This document shows positions 24,231-35,048 of a stretch of DNA of 64,000 nucleotides, piece by piece (position 1 is the stretch's first letter; each line of letters begins with the position of its first letter). The stretch covers positions 2,976,001 to 3,040,000 of the forward strand of contig JAHBZQ010000001.1 in assembly GCA_019635355.1 (NCBI GenBank). Direction: 5' to 3'. This DNA comes from Rhizobacter sp. GTDB lineage: Bacteria; Pseudomonadota; Gammaproteobacteria; Burkholderiales; Burkholderiaceae_C. The translations under genes and the position numbers were made by a program. Under the pieces are notes generated by a model. It was not told the DNA's origin. It saw nothing but the letters and a program-made list of their open reading frames with translations, and did not search any database.

Positions 24231-25312
24231 GCCGCGGTCCGCAGCGGGATCACACGCGGCGCATCGGGCGGCGTTTCCTTCGCCACCATCTTGTCGATCA
24301 ACTTGCGCGCCCACATCGAGCCGGCATCGATGTTGAGGTTGTAGAACTTGTAGCCCGGGTGTTCGTCGATGGCCTGCTGCTGCGCTTCGAGAATGGTCTC
24401 GTCTTCCCGGAAGATGCTGGCCACACCCTCGCGCAGCTCGTGCGTCAGGCGCTGCTCACCCAGGCAGTAGTTGCGGGCGAAGGCCCAGAAGTAGTGGCAG
24501 GTGGTCTCGGTCTCAGGCGTGATGGTGTTGAGCACGAAGCCATTCACGCCTTGCGAACGATCGCCCTGCGGGGCGCCGGTGCCGGCCTGGGCCACACCGA
24601 CGTCGATGGTGATGGTGCACGGCGCCTCGAAGCGGATGATCTGCCAGCGGTCGACCTTGCCCTCATAGCCTCGCGCGTGCTTGATCTGCCCGGCCCAGAA
24701 GGGCGGCGCGTCGATGTTTTCCATCCAGCGGGTGACGGTGGCGAAGCGGTCGCTGTGCGTGGCGACGAAGGGCGCCTCGGCCACCGCACGCTGGCCGATG
24801 GACGAGCCGTGCACGAAGGTCTCGTGCGTCAGGTCCATCAGGTTGTCGAGCACCAGGCGGTAGTCGCACTTCACCTGGATCAGCTTGCCGTCGCCGGCCC
24901 AGGCGGGGTCGTCGTTCCAGTGCAGGTCGGGCACCTTCGACTCGTCGGCCAGCGCCGGGTCGCCGGGCCAGACCCAGATGAAGCGGTGCTTCTGCACCAC
25001 CGGGAAGGCGCGCACGCAGGCCGAGGGGTTGATCGTCTCCTGCGAGGGCATGTGGGTGCAGCGTCCATCGCCGTTGAACACCAGGCCGTGGTAGCCGCAG
25101 GTGATCTCGTCGTCGTGCAGCGTGCCTTTGCTCAAGGGCAGCAGGCGGTGCCAGCAGGCGTCTTCGAGCGCAGCCACGGTGCCGTCCTTGCGGCGGAACA
25201 TGACCATCTTCTGGCCGCAGATGGTGCGGCTCAGCAAGGCCGGTTTCACCTCCACGTCGTAGGCGGCGGCGTACCAGGCGTTGAGGGGAAAGGTCTTGGC
25301 AGCGGACTTCAT
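24227..25312 (-). CDS. vanA: Vanillate O-demethylase oxygenase subunit
   Basis: A 361-residue Rieske non-haem iron oxygenase that demethylates vanillate to protocatechuate and formaldehyde. The Rieske ligands are Cys53-x-His55 and Cys72-x2-His75 (DACWHRL, TCGYHGL). The mononuclear iron site is in NLMDLTHETFVH (N-x2-D-x2-H-x4-H). Length and the start MKSAAKTFPLNAWYAAAYDV match known VanA. It is the first gene of the unit vanA-vanR-vanB. Its product protocatechuate is also what pobA produces, so both feed one lower pathway that is not in the window. Related O-demethylases with other methoxy-aromatics as substrate cannot be excluded. Confidence 0.94.
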   Translation of the reverse strand: MKSAAKTFPLNAWYAAAYDVEVKPALLSRTICGQKMVMFRRKDGTVAALEDACWHRLLPLSKGTLHDDEITCGYHGLVFNGDGRCTHMPSQETINPSACVRAFPVVQKHRFIWVWPGDPALADESKVPDLHWNDDPAWAGDGKLIQVKCDYRLVLDNLMDLTHETFVHGSSIGQRAVAEAPFVATHSDRFATVTRWMENIDAPPFWAGQIKHARGYEGKVDRWQIIRFEAPCTITIDVGVAQAGTGAPQGDRSQGVNGFVLNTITPETETTCHYFWAFARNYCLGEQRLTHELREGVASIFREDETILEAQQQAIDEHPGYKFYNLNIDAGSMWARKLIDKMVAKETPPDAPRVIPLRTAA

Positions 25313-25335
25313 GAGGCGACTTTCTGAATACGCGT

Positions 25336-25343
25336 TGTATACA
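25336..25343. promoter_or_regulatory. Likely VanR operator (TGTATACA)
   Basis: A perfect 8-bp palindrome within ttgtatacag, 24-31 bp upstream of the vanA start. TTGTATACAA-type sites are common targets of GntR/FCD regulators. The placement just downstream of the putative -10 element would block transcription. A related half-site, ctgtattca, lies at 25409-25417 towards the divergent gene. Confidence 0.55.
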
Positions 25344-25348
25344 GCAAT

Positions 25349-25376
25349 AGTCTAAATGGCCCGTCAGACAGAACAA
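25349..25376 (-). promoter_or_regulatory. Putative vanA promoter
   Basis: On the minus strand TTGTTC (25376-25371) and TAGACT (25354-25349) are 16 bp apart, a moderate sigma-70 match (4 of 6 in the -10). This is the most A+T-rich part of the gap, and the TGTATACA palindrome follows directly. Confidence 0.4.
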
Positions 25377-25380
25377 ACTG

Positions 25381-25392
25381 CGGGTTAACCCG
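25381..25392. promoter_or_regulatory. 12-bp palindrome cgggttaacccg
   Basis: A perfect palindrome midway between vanA and the MetE-like gene (69 bp and 81 bp away). It differs from the TGTATACA site, so a second regulator may act on this divergent region. Confidence 0.45.
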
Positions 25393-25472
25393 TATCTTGA
25401 GGGCGATCCTGTATTCATCCACAGGCCGCCGCCGCTACCATCGCCCTCTTTCCCGTCTCCCGGAGGACCACC

Positions 25473-26591
25473 ATGACCGCACGCACCACCCCCCCCTTCC
25501 GCGCCGACCACGTGGGCAGCTTCCTGCGCCCCAAGCGCCTGCTCGAAGCGCGCGAGAAGAAGGCCAAGGGCGAGATCTCGGCCGGCGAACTGCGCAAGGT
25601 CGAAGACGAGTGCATCACCGAGATCGTGAAGTTCCAGGAAGACGTGGGCCTGAAGTCGATCACCGACGGCGAGTTCCGCCGCACCTATTTCCACGTCGAC
25701 TTCCTCGAGCAGATCGGTGGCGTGAAGACCGACATCCCGGTCACCGTGATCCGCCCCGATGGCACCGAGGAGCTGGCCCCGCCCGTCATGCGCGTGATCG
25801 ACAAGGTGAAGCACGTGAAGGACATCCAGCTCGCCGACTTCCAGTACCTGAAGAGCCAGATCGCCCCGGGCAGCACCGCCAAGGTGACCATCCCCTCGCC
25901 CACGATGCTGCACTTCCGCGGTGGCCGCGCCGGCATCAGCCGCGAGGCCTACCCCGAGCTGGAGCCGAGCTTCTACCAAGACGTGGCCAACGCGTATGGC
26001 GACGAGCTGCGCTCGCTGGCCGCCGCCGGCTGCACCTACGTGCAGATGGACGACACCAACCTCGCGTACCTCTGCGACGAGAAGATGCGCGAAGCCGCCC
26101 GCCAGCGGGGCGACGACCCCAACGAGCTGCCGCACCGTTACGCCAAGTTCATCAACCTCGTGGTCGCGCAGAAGCCCGCCGGCATGACGCTCGCCATGCA
26201 CCTGTGCCGCGGCAACTTCAAGAGCACGCACGCCGCCGCCGGCAACTACGAGCCGGTGGCCGAGGCGCTGCTCTCGGAGATGAACCTCGACGCCTACTTC
26301 CTCGAATACGACGACGACCGCTCGGGCGACTTCCGCCCGCTGCGCTACCTGGCCAAGGGCAAGATCGTGGTGCTCGGCCTCGTGACCACCAAGTTCGGCG
26401 AGATGGAAAGCAAGGACACGCTGAAGCGCCGCATCGACGAAGCCTCGAAGTACGCGCCGCTGGAGCAGCTGTGCCTGAGCCCGCAGTGCGGCTTCAGCTC
26501 CACCGTGCACGGCAACAACATCGCCGTCGAGGCTCAGCGCAACAAGCTCAAGCTCGTCGTAGAAACGGCGCGCGAAGTCTGGGGCGACTGA
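25473..26591 (+). CDS. Cobalamin-independent methionine synthase (MetE C-terminal) family protein
   Basis: A 372-residue protein of the MetE-II fold: only the catalytic C-terminal barrel of methionine synthase, without the N-terminal half. Features are the start FRADHVGSFLRPKRLLEA, the zinc-ligand pair His243-x-Cys245 (MHLCRGN), the second cysteine in LSPQCGFSS and VQMDDTNLAYLC. It could move a methyl group from a folate or another donor to a thiol. The gene is divergent from vanA and shares its control region. A role in handling the one-carbon unit released by demethylation is an inference. Many proteobacteria carry such short MetE-like proteins of unknown substrate. Confidence 0.85.
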   Translation: MTARTTPPFRADHVGSFLRPKRLLEAREKKAKGEISAGELRKVEDECITEIVKFQEDVGLKSITDGEFRRTYFHVDFLEQIGGVKTDIPVTVIRPDGTEELAPPVMRVIDKVKHVKDIQLADFQYLKSQIAPGSTAKVTIPSPTMLHFRGGRAGISREAYPELEPSFYQDVANAYGDELRSLAAAGCTYVQMDDTNLAYLCDEKMREAARQRGDDPNELPHRYAKFINLVVAQKPAGMTLAMHLCRGNFKSTHAAAGNYEPVAEALLSEMNLDAYFLEYDDDRSGDFRPLRYLAKGKIVVLGLVTTKFGEMESKDTLKRRIDEASKYAPLEQLCLSPQCGFSSTVHGNNIAVEAQRNKLKLVVETAREVWGD

Positions 26592-26603
26592 GGACCGGGC
26601 GCA

Positions 26604-26675
26604 GGCCCTTCGACAAGCTCAGGGCGAACGGAGACCAGGCGCCACACCCGTTCGCCCTGAGCCTGTCGAAGGGCC
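26604..26675. repeat. REP-like inverted repeat pair, copy 2 (reversed arms)
   Basis: Arms ggcccttcgacaagctcagg (continuing gcgaacgg) and ccgttcgccctgagcctgtc (continuing gaagggcc), 16 bp apart. The arm order is opposite to the other four copies. It lies between two convergent gene ends, where the stem could act as a two-way terminator. Confidence 0.9.
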
Positions 26676-26690
26676 GTGCCCGCCTCGACC

Positions 26691-28592
<1,902 letters not shown>

Positions 28593-28615
28593 GGGTCACC
28601 TCACAGCATCGGGCT

Positions 28616-30103
28616 TCACAGGCGTTTCAATATCGCACTGAACCGTGTGCCGTGGTCGGAATGCACCTGCAACTCGCCCCCCAATTGGCGCGCCAGCGAG
28701 GCCGCGAGCTGCAGCCCCATCGTGGCGCGGCCGTCGAGCGAGAAGCCGGCCGGCAGGCCCACGCCGTCGTCGGCCACCGACAGCTCCGCACCCCCGGCGC
28801 CCGGCTTGAGTTCGACGTGGATCTCGCCCTCGGCACGCCCGCGGAAGGCGTGCTTGAAGGCGTTGCCCACCAGCTCGGCCACCAGCAGGCCGAAGGGGAT
28901 GGCGCCGTCGAGCCCCGCATGGGCCACCTCGATGTCGGTGCGCAGCACGATGTGCCGCTGGCCGGCCACCTCGCCGATCTGGAACAGCAGGTCGCGCGTG
29001 TAGTCGGGCAGCGAGACCGAGGCGAGGCTGCCCGACTGGTAGAGCTTCTCGTGCACCAGTGCGATGGCCCGCACGCGCTGCACGCTGTCGTCGAGCGCGG
29101 TGCGCGCCACCCCTTCGGGCACGCTGCGCCGCTGCAGCGCGAGCAGGCTCTGCACCACCTGCAGGTTGTTCTTCACGCGGTGGTAGACCTCCTTGAGCAA
29201 GGTCTCCTTCTCGTCGAGCGCCTGCGTGAGCCGCTCCTGCTGGCGCTGCACCAGCGCCTCGGTGGCCTTGCGCGCGCTGATGTCCTGCACGAGCAGGGCA
29301 AACTGGCCCGGCACGGGCTGGTAGGCCACCACCTCCAGCCAGCGCTCGCTGCCGCCGAGCCGGTGTTCGCCGCGGTAGGCGATGCCCTTGAGCGCCACCT
29401 CGCCGAAGCGCTCGATCCAGTCGTCGCGCGTGCCGTCGAAATCGGGCGCGAGTTCGGTCGAGCCCAGGCCCACCGCCTGGCGGCGGTCGAGGCCCAGCAG
29501 CTCGGCGTACACCACGTTCATCGCGAGCACCTTGTAGCCGCGCGGCCGGCCATCGGGGCCGACCACGATCTCGTGCAGCGCGAAGCCGCTGTTGAGGTGG
29601 TCGAAGAGCGCGCGGTAGCGCATCTCGCTGTCCGACAGGCGCAGCTCCAGCGCCTTGCGGCCGGTGATGTCGTAGCCCAGGCCGTAGAAGCCCGACACCT
29701 GCCCGGCCTGCGGCTGGTCGGGCACGAGGGTCATGCGCAGCTGGCGCAGGCCGGCGGTGGTGAGCATGGCCAGCTCGAACTCCTGGCGCCGGCCTTCGAG
29801 CACGCGCGCGATGTGCGGGGCCATCGCGGCATGGGCCTGCGGGTCGACCGCGTCGAGGATGTCCTGCAGGCGCTGCCCGACGATGCGGTCCACCGGCAGG
29901 CCCACCGAGGCCTGGAACTCGCGGTTGACCAGGCGGGTGATGCCGTCGCGGTCCCAGTAGCCGAGCGAGGCGGGCAGGTTGTCGATGATGGCGTTCAGGT
30001 CGCCGAGCGTGCGCTGCAGCTCGGCCGCGAGGCGCTGCCGCTCGTCCAGCGCGGCCTGGGGCTGCGGCTCGTCGGGCAGGGCGTGTTCGCCGGGGCCGCT
30101 CAT
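28616..30103 (-). CDS. PAS histidine kinase of the HisKA_2 type
   Basis: A 495-residue kinase. Two PAS domains (about 35-150 and 160-285, both ending in typical GYDITGRK / VQDISARK linkers) come before a HisKA_2 dimerisation domain with the H-box EVYHRVKNNLQVVQSLLALQ and an HATPase domain (LLVAELVGNAFKHAF, VADDGVGLP). There is no transmembrane segment. The start at 30103 (MSGPGEHALP) overlaps the stop of the binding-protein gene (ATGA), so translation is probably coupled. HisKA_2 kinases often pair with receiver proteins such as the REC-containing hybrid coded next. The sensed signal is not visible; PAS ligands cannot be read from sequence. Confidence 0.88.
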   Translation of the reverse strand: MSGPGEHALPDEPQPQAALDERQRLAAELQRTLGDLNAIIDNLPASLGYWDRDGITRLVNREFQASVGLPVDRIVGQRLQDILDAVDPQAHAAMAPHIARVLEGRRQEFELAMLTTAGLRQLRMTLVPDQPQAGQVSGFYGLGYDITGRKALELRLSDSEMRYRALFDHLNSGFALHEIVVGPDGRPRGYKVLAMNVVYAELLGLDRRQAVGLGSTELAPDFDGTRDDWIERFGEVALKGIAYRGEHRLGGSERWLEVVAYQPVPGQFALLVQDISARKATEALVQRQQERLTQALDEKETLLKEVYHRVKNNLQVVQSLLALQRRSVPEGVARTALDDSVQRVRAIALVHEKLYQSGSLASVSLPDYTRDLLFQIGEVAGQRHIVLRTDIEVAHAGLDGAIPFGLLVAELVGNAFKHAFRGRAEGEIHVELKPGAGGAELSVADDGVGLPAGFSLDGRATMGLQLAASLARQLGGELQVHSDHGTRFSAILKRL

Positions 30104-31074
30104 TGCACCAGGCTCACGGCGCGCGGAGACGCCTGGCGCAGCAGCGCCGGCTCGATGGTGTGCAGCAGGCTCGCGGGGCGCTGCCGCGCGTCGACGAGCT
30201 GCTCGCGGATGGCCCAGCGCGCCTGCTCCTCCATCGTGCTGATGAGCGACTGGTCGAGCCGGATGCGGTAGTCGTGCTCCTTGAACTGCGCCGCCGCCGT
30301 GCGCGCGTCGGTCTGCAAACGCGCCTGCAGGAGCGCGGTGGCCTCGGCCGGGCGCTCGGCGATGAAACGCTCGGCCTTCACCAGCGCCTGCAGCAGGTGG
30401 CCCATCTCGCCGCCACGGCCCTGCAGCTGCAGCCGGTCGGTCACGACGACGAAGTGCTGGGTGTAGACGCGCGGGTTGGGCAGCAGCACCGCGTCGCCCG
30501 CGAGCGCCGCCACGGCCCGCGCGGCATGCGGCTCCCACACCGCGAGCGCATCGACCTCGCGCTGCGCGATGGCCTCGGCCATGCGCTCGGGCTCGAGCGG
30601 CACCTTGTGCATGTCTTTCGGGTCGATGCCGTGGAAGGTGACCCAGGTGTCGAGGAAGTACTGCGACGAACTCGACGGCACGAAGCCCACCCGCCGGCCC
30701 TTCACGTCGGCCGCGCTGCGCACCCCGCTGCTGCCGCGCGCGATGAGCTTGATCTGGTGCGACGAGGTGCTGGTGGTGCCGAGGATGGCGAGGTCGTGGC
30801 GACGGAAGCTCGCGAGCGTCACGGCGAGTTCGGCGGCCGTGGCCACCTGGGCCTGCCGCTGCAGCATGAGCTCGAGGCAGTTGCGCCCGCTGCTGCATTC
30901 ACGCACGCGCACGGCCAGGCCCTCGGCGGTGAAATAGCCCTTGGCCTCGGCCACGTAGACCGGCAGCGACACCGGCCCGCGCGACACCGCCAGCACCAGC
31001 TCGGCGGCCTGCGCCGCGCAGGCCGCCGCCAGGAGCAGGGTGCCCGCCAGCCAGCGCTGCGCACGCCCGCTCAT
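30100..31074 (-). CDS. Periplasmic binding protein (NMT1/SsuA-like) in a signalling operon, second copy
   Basis: A 324-residue type II periplasmic binding protein of the NMT1/nitrate-taurine-sulfonate class. The signal peptide (WLAGTLLLAAACAAQAAE) lets it be exported. The mature start ELVLAVSRGPVSLPVYVAEA and the signature QREVDALAVWEPHAARA are typical. A Cys-x5-Cys pair (ECSSGRNC) is shared with the paralogue at 33447-34430, as is LDQSLISTMEEQARWAIREQ near the end. No ABC permease or ATPase is near. The gene overlaps the diguanylate cyclase gene before it and the kinase gene after it by 4 bp each. The likely job is presenting a ligand to the membrane sensor; the ligand is unknown. Confidence 0.85.
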   Translation of the reverse strand: MSGRAQRWLAGTLLLAAACAAQAAELVLAVSRGPVSLPVYVAEAKGYFTAEGLAVRVRECSSGRNCLELMLQRQAQVATAAELAVTLASFRRHDLAILGTTSTSSHQIKLIARGSSGVRSAADVKGRRVGFVPSSSSQYFLDTWVTFHGIDPKDMHKVPLEPERMAEAIAQREVDALAVWEPHAARAVAALAGDAVLLPNPRVYTQHFVVVTDRLQLQGRGGEMGHLLQALVKAERFIAERPAEATALLQARLQTDARTAAAQFKEHDYRIRLDQSLISTMEEQARWAIREQLVDARQRPASLLHTIEPALLRQASPRAVSLVQ

Positions 31075-33431
31075 GCCGGCTCCTGCGCGAAGCGGTAGGT
31101 GTTGCGGCCGGCGCGCTTGGCCCCGTAGAGGGCTTCGTCGGCGCGCGCCATCAGCTCCTCGGTGCCGAGCCGCGTCTTGCCCGGCGCGCAGTAGGCCACG
31201 CCCACGCTGGTGCTGACCCGCAGCTGCCCGCCGCCCGCCAGCATCACCGGCATCGCCATCGCCGCCATGATCTTCTGCGCCACGAACTCGGGCTCCGCCG
31301 CGGCGCGCAGGCCTTCGAGCACGATCACGAACTCGTCGCCAGCCAGGCGCGCCAGGGTGTCGGTGGCACGCACGCAGTGGCGCAGGCGCTCGGCGAACTG
31401 CTGGAGCACCTGGTCGCCGGCCACGTGGCCCTGGGTGTCGTTGATCTCCTTGAAGCGGTCGACGTCGAGCACCATCAGCGCCACGCCGGTGTGGCCGCGG
31501 TCGCCGCGCAGCAGCGCCATCGGCAGCACCTCGTTGAAGAGGAAGCGGTTGCCCAGGCCGGTGAGCGTGTCGACCCGCACCAACTGGCTCAGCTGCCGCT
31601 CCACCGCCTTGAGCGCCGAGACGTCGGTGCTCAGCATGTAGACGCCGGTCACGCGGCCGTCGGGCTGGATGTCGGGGATGTAGGTGCTCTGCAGGTAGCG
31701 CGTGATGCCCAGCAGCTCGGTCTCCAGCTCGAAGGTCACGCGCTCGCCGCCCAGGGCCCGCTCGAGGTAGGGCAGGCGCTGCTCGTAGGGCTTGCGGGGC
31801 ATGAACTCCGACTTGTGGCGCCCGAGCGCGGCGGCCGGCTCGATGCCCACCCACTCGCGGAAGGTGCGGTTCATGAACTGGTAGCGCTGCTCGTGGTCGA
31901 CGTAGGAGATGAGCACCGGCAGGTTGTCGGCGATCGCCCGCAGCCGCCCTTCGACCCGCGCCTGCTCGAACTGCGCCTCCTTCAGCGCCGTCACGTCGAA
32001 GGTCATCAGGTAGAAGCCGCGCTGGGCACCGCCGTCGAGCCGGTCGGGGATGAGGTGCGCCTGGAAGTGCGCGCTGCGCCCCTGGAACGGTACCTTGCCC
32101 TCGAAGCGCGCGCGCCGGCCCTGCAGCACTTCCTTCACGTAGGGCTCGTGCTGCGCATAGGTGGCGTCGCCCAGCGCCGCGCGCAGGGTGAGGCCCGGGA
32201 TCTGCGAGCGTTCGAGGCCCTGCGACTTGATGCCGGTGTCGTTGGCGTACTGGCAGCGCTCGTCCATGTCGAAGTAGCCCACCATCGCCGGGATGCTGTT
32301 GAGCAGGTCGAGCAGGCGCTGCTCGCTCGCGGCCAGGCGCTGCTCGGCCTCGTGGCGCTCGGTGATGTCGACCATCATCGCGTAGCAGCCGCGCACGCGG
32401 CCGTCGGGGGCGAGGTCGGGGATGTAGTCGATGTGGTAGTGGCGCTCGCTGCCGCTGCGGCGCGAGCTGGCGGTCCACTGCACGCGGTGGCCGGCCAGCG
32501 CCTCCTCGATGCGGGCGCGCACCTTGTTCTCGTACACATCGTGCGGGAGCATCTCGCGCATGTGCTTGCCCTGCATGGTGGCCGGGTCGGTGTGCCACCA
32601 GTCGAGGTAACGCTGGTTGGCGAACTCGTAGCGCTGCTCGCGGTTCACGTAGGCGATGAGCGCCGGCATGTTGTCGGTGACGGCGCGCAGCTGCTGCTCC
32701 GAGCGCTGCAGCCGCTCGCTGCTTTCGCTCAGGCGCTCGGACATCGCATCGAACTGGCGCGCCAGGTCGCCCAACTCGTTGCGCTCGGTGCTGCCGATGC
32801 GGTGGCCCAGCTCGCCCGACGCGATGGCGCGCGTGGCCACCTCCAGCCGCGTGAGCGGCACCAGCACCCGCAGGTGCACCAGCAGCGCCACGCCGCAGAT
32901 GAACACCATCAGCACGCCCGGCACGAAGAAGGCGACCACGCGGAACTGCTCGTCGGCCCGCGCCTTCACCTGCGAGGCATCGAGGAACCACTGGTAGGCG
33001 AAGTCGCTCATCGCCTGCGTGCTGGTGAGCAGCTGGTCGACGAGCATCTCCTTGCGTCGCAGGGCGAACGCATCGGCCTGCACCGGCAGCGATTCGAGCT
33101 TGAAGAAGAGCGGCGGCAGCGCGCCCACCACGAGGCCAAGCTCGGTGAACGCCACGCTGTCGATGCCGCGGGGGCGGCCGTCGTTGAGCGCCGCAAGGAT
33201 GTTGGCGTGGCGCTGGTGCCACTGCTGCGCGGAGCGCGGCTCGGCGTAACGCGCGTACTCCTGCGTGAGCGTGAGCAGGCCGGCGACCTCGTGCGCGGTG
33301 ACCTGCGCGCGTTGCTGGGCCTCGCCGGCCGCGTCGCTCTCGCGCGCCGCGGCAATCACGACGGCCAGCGACGCGAGGCCGGCCACCAGCGAGGCGGCGA
33401 CGGCGGCGACGATCTGGATGCGGATGCGCAT
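31071..33431 (-). CDS. Membrane diguanylate cyclase: sensor-HAMP-PAS3-GGDEF
   Basis: A 786-residue inner-membrane protein. TM1 is about 8-29, a periplasmic helical sensor about 30-163, TM2 about 164-187, HAMP about 188-240, three PAS domains about 245-615, and a C-terminal GGDEF domain to 780. The catalytic motif is AGDEF (697-701), an accepted active variant. The inhibitory I-site RATD lies exactly five residues before it, so c-di-GMP synthesis with feedback control is expected. No EAL domain. Between the two binding-protein genes, with a 15-bp gap on one side and a 4-bp overlap on the other. The periplasmic part could contact the binding proteins; that is inferred. Confidence 0.92.
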   Translation of the reverse strand: MRIRIQIVAAVAASLVAGLASLAVVIAAARESDAAGEAQQRAQVTAHEVAGLLTLTQEYARYAEPRSAQQWHQRHANILAALNDGRPRGIDSVAFTELGLVVGALPPLFFKLESLPVQADAFALRRKEMLVDQLLTSTQAMSDFAYQWFLDASQVKARADEQFRVVAFFVPGVLMVFICGVALLVHLRVLVPLTRLEVATRAIASGELGHRIGSTERNELGDLARQFDAMSERLSESSERLQRSEQQLRAVTDNMPALIAYVNREQRYEFANQRYLDWWHTDPATMQGKHMREMLPHDVYENKVRARIEEALAGHRVQWTASSRRSGSERHYHIDYIPDLAPDGRVRGCYAMMVDITERHEAEQRLAASEQRLLDLLNSIPAMVGYFDMDERCQYANDTGIKSQGLERSQIPGLTLRAALGDATYAQHEPYVKEVLQGRRARFEGKVPFQGRSAHFQAHLIPDRLDGGAQRGFYLMTFDVTALKEAQFEQARVEGRLRAIADNLPVLISYVDHEQRYQFMNRTFREWVGIEPAAALGRHKSEFMPRKPYEQRLPYLERALGGERVTFELETELLGITRYLQSTYIPDIQPDGRVTGVYMLSTDVSALKAVERQLSQLVRVDTLTGLGNRFLFNEVLPMALLRGDRGHTGVALMVLDVDRFKEINDTQGHVAGDQVLQQFAERLRHCVRATDTLARLAGDEFVIVLEGLRAAAEPEFVAQKIMAAMAMPVMLAGGGQLRVSTSVGVAYCAPGKTRLGTEELMARADEALYGAKRAGRNTYRFAQEPA

Positions 33432-33446
33432 GGTGCGTCTGCCTGC

Positions 33447-34430
33447 TCAGCGCCCGACGGCCGCCGCCGTGGGCTTGGCCTTTCGCAGTGGCGCGGTGTG
33501 CACGAACGAGAGGTAGTTCGGGGCCGCCCGGCCCTGGATCTGGCCTTCGCGCAAGGCCCAGCGCGCCTGGCTCTCCAGGGTGGCGATGAGCGACTGGTCG
33601 AGCCCGAGCCGGTACGAGAAGATGGGCCAGGCGAAGTCGAGGAACTCCTGGTCGAGCTGCAGGCGCCGCCGCAGGATGGCCTGGGCGCCTTCGGGCTCCT
33701 GCTGGATGTACTGCTCGGCGCGGCGCATGGCGCGCAGCAGGCGTTCGAAGGCCGCGTCGTGCGTGCCGACGAGCCGGCGCTGCACGGCGAGGTTGAAGGT
33801 CTGGATGTAGCCGTTCGAGGCGGCCAGCGCGTGGCCCTGCGGCCCGAGGGCCTTGAGCGCCTGGAAGCCGAAAGGCTCCCAGCAGGCGATGGCGTCGACC
33901 TGGCCCTTCACCAGCGCGTCGACCAGCTGCTCGGGCCGCAGGTCGACGATGCGCACGGTGCGCGGGTCGATGCCCGAGACGATGAGGTGCAGGTCGAGGA
34001 AGTACTGCGCCGTCGAACCGAAAGGCACGCCGATGCGCTTGGCGGCGACGCTCGCACCACTGCTGCGCGGGCCGCGCATCACGATCTTGAGGTCGTCGCC
34101 GGCGCTCACGAAGGTGGCGATGATGGAGAAGTCGGCCCGCTGGAAGGCCGCCATCGCAAGCGGCAGGTCACCCACCGTCGCCACGTCGGCCCGGCCCTCG
34201 AAGAGCTGGCCCAGGCAGCGCTGCCCGCCCACGCATTCCTGCACCTGCACCTCGAGCGATTCGGCGGCGAAGTAACCCTTCTCCTCGGCCACGTAGAGCG
34301 GCAAGGACAGGGGCGTCCTGGAGACGGCCAGGCGCAGCGGCGGCTCGGCCAGCGCCGGGCCGGGCACGAGCGCGCCCAGCCACAGGGCCCACCAGAACGC
34401 CACTCGCCGAAGACACAGTGCCATGCGCAT
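33447..34430 (-). CDS. Periplasmic binding protein (NMT1/SsuA-like) in a signalling operon, first copy
   Basis: A 327-residue exported binding protein: signal peptide about 1-28 ending PGPALA, mature start PLRLAVSRTPLSLPLYVAEE. It has the Cys-x5-Cys pair (ECVGGQRC), the signature KGQVDAIACWEPFGFQALK and the C-terminal LDQSLIATLESQARWALREG shared with the second binding protein of this cassette, so the two arose by duplication. It is the first gene of the cassette and precedes the diguanylate cyclase by 15 bp. No transporter parts adjoin it. By analogy with binding-protein-linked sensors, it may deliver a periplasmic ligand to the cyclase, but uptake through a distant permease is also possible. 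Confidence 0.85.
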   Translation of the reverse strand: MRMALCLRRVAFWWALWLGALVPGPALAEPPLRLAVSRTPLSLPLYVAEEKGYFAAESLEVQVQECVGGQRCLGQLFEGRADVATVGDLPLAMAAFQRADFSIIATFVSAGDDLKIVMRGPRSSGASVAAKRIGVPFGSTAQYFLDLHLIVSGIDPRTVRIVDLRPEQLVDALVKGQVDAIACWEPFGFQALKALGPQGHALAASNGYIQTFNLAVQRRLVGTHDAAFERLLRAMRRAEQYIQQEPEGAQAILRRRLQLDQEFLDFAWPIFSYRLGLDQSLIATLESQARWALREGQIQGRAAPNYLSFVHTAPLRKAKPTAAAVGR

Positions 34431-34552
34431 GAATCACCCTCGACGAACGGCGCCAGAGCCCCTCTAGGATGCTACGGACGGCGCGTTTTCAAGGGAGGGA
34501 AAGCGAGCTGTATCGGGCCCGATTTCCAGCCCTCGGGCCGCGGCGGGCGGGC

Positions 34553-34984
34553 CTATGCGTCGTCGCGGAGCAATTCGAGCGTGCGCGGGTCGCGCTCGCC
34601 GCCGTACCAGCGCTGCAGCGCCAGCGACCACACCGGCTCGCCCGGAGCCACCACCTCGAAGAGCGTGAGGCAGGAGCGGAACTTGGCGTCGTCGGGCGAT
34701 CCGAAGATCTCGCTGGCACTCTTGTGGGGCACGGCGAGCACCCGCTGCACCGAGCGCTTGAGCCGCGGGCCCAGCACCGGGTGCGCCCAGTAGGCCGCGG
34801 CCTCCTGCTGCGAGGCGATGCCGTAGCGCTGCGCCATGTCACTGCGGCCCAGCGCCTTGAGTTGCGGGAAGACGAACCACATCCAGTGCGTCTTCTTCGC
34901 ACCGGCGGAGAGTTCGGCGTCGACCTGCGCCATCACCGGCGCTTGGGCGTCGACAAAACGTTGCAGATCGTGCGGGTCACTCAT
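34553..34984 (-). CDS. DUF1810 family protein
   Basis: A 143-residue cytoplasmic protein of the DUF1810 family, recognised by the start DLQRFVDAQ, the motif KKTHWMWFVFPQLKALGRS and the late motif GSPDDAKFRSCLTLF. Members are about this length and have no established biochemical role. It stands alone between the signalling cassette and a small membrane protein, 64 bp from the latter. The start at 34984 is preceded by gagg on the minus strand. Nothing in the surroundings hints at a function. Confidence 0.88.
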   Translation of the reverse strand: MSDPHDLQRFVDAQAPVMAQVDAELSAGAKKTHWMWFVFPQLKALGRSDMAQRYGIASQQEAAAYWAHPVLGPRLKRSVQRVLAVPHKSASEIFGSPDDAKFRSCLTLFEVVAPGEPVWSLALQRWYGGERDPRTLELLRDDA

Positions 34985-35048
34985 CGGGGCTCCTCGTCAC
35001 AAAGGGCCCTTCAGAATATTCGGCTTCGGCGCCCGTGGCGCAAGTAGC

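Noticed and set aside
31377..34793. A 1138-codon open frame on the plus strand opposite the signalling cassette
   Set aside because: The composition (Arg/His/Leu/Val-rich, no domain patterns) is that of an antisense shadow; the minus-strand genes carry clear motifs.
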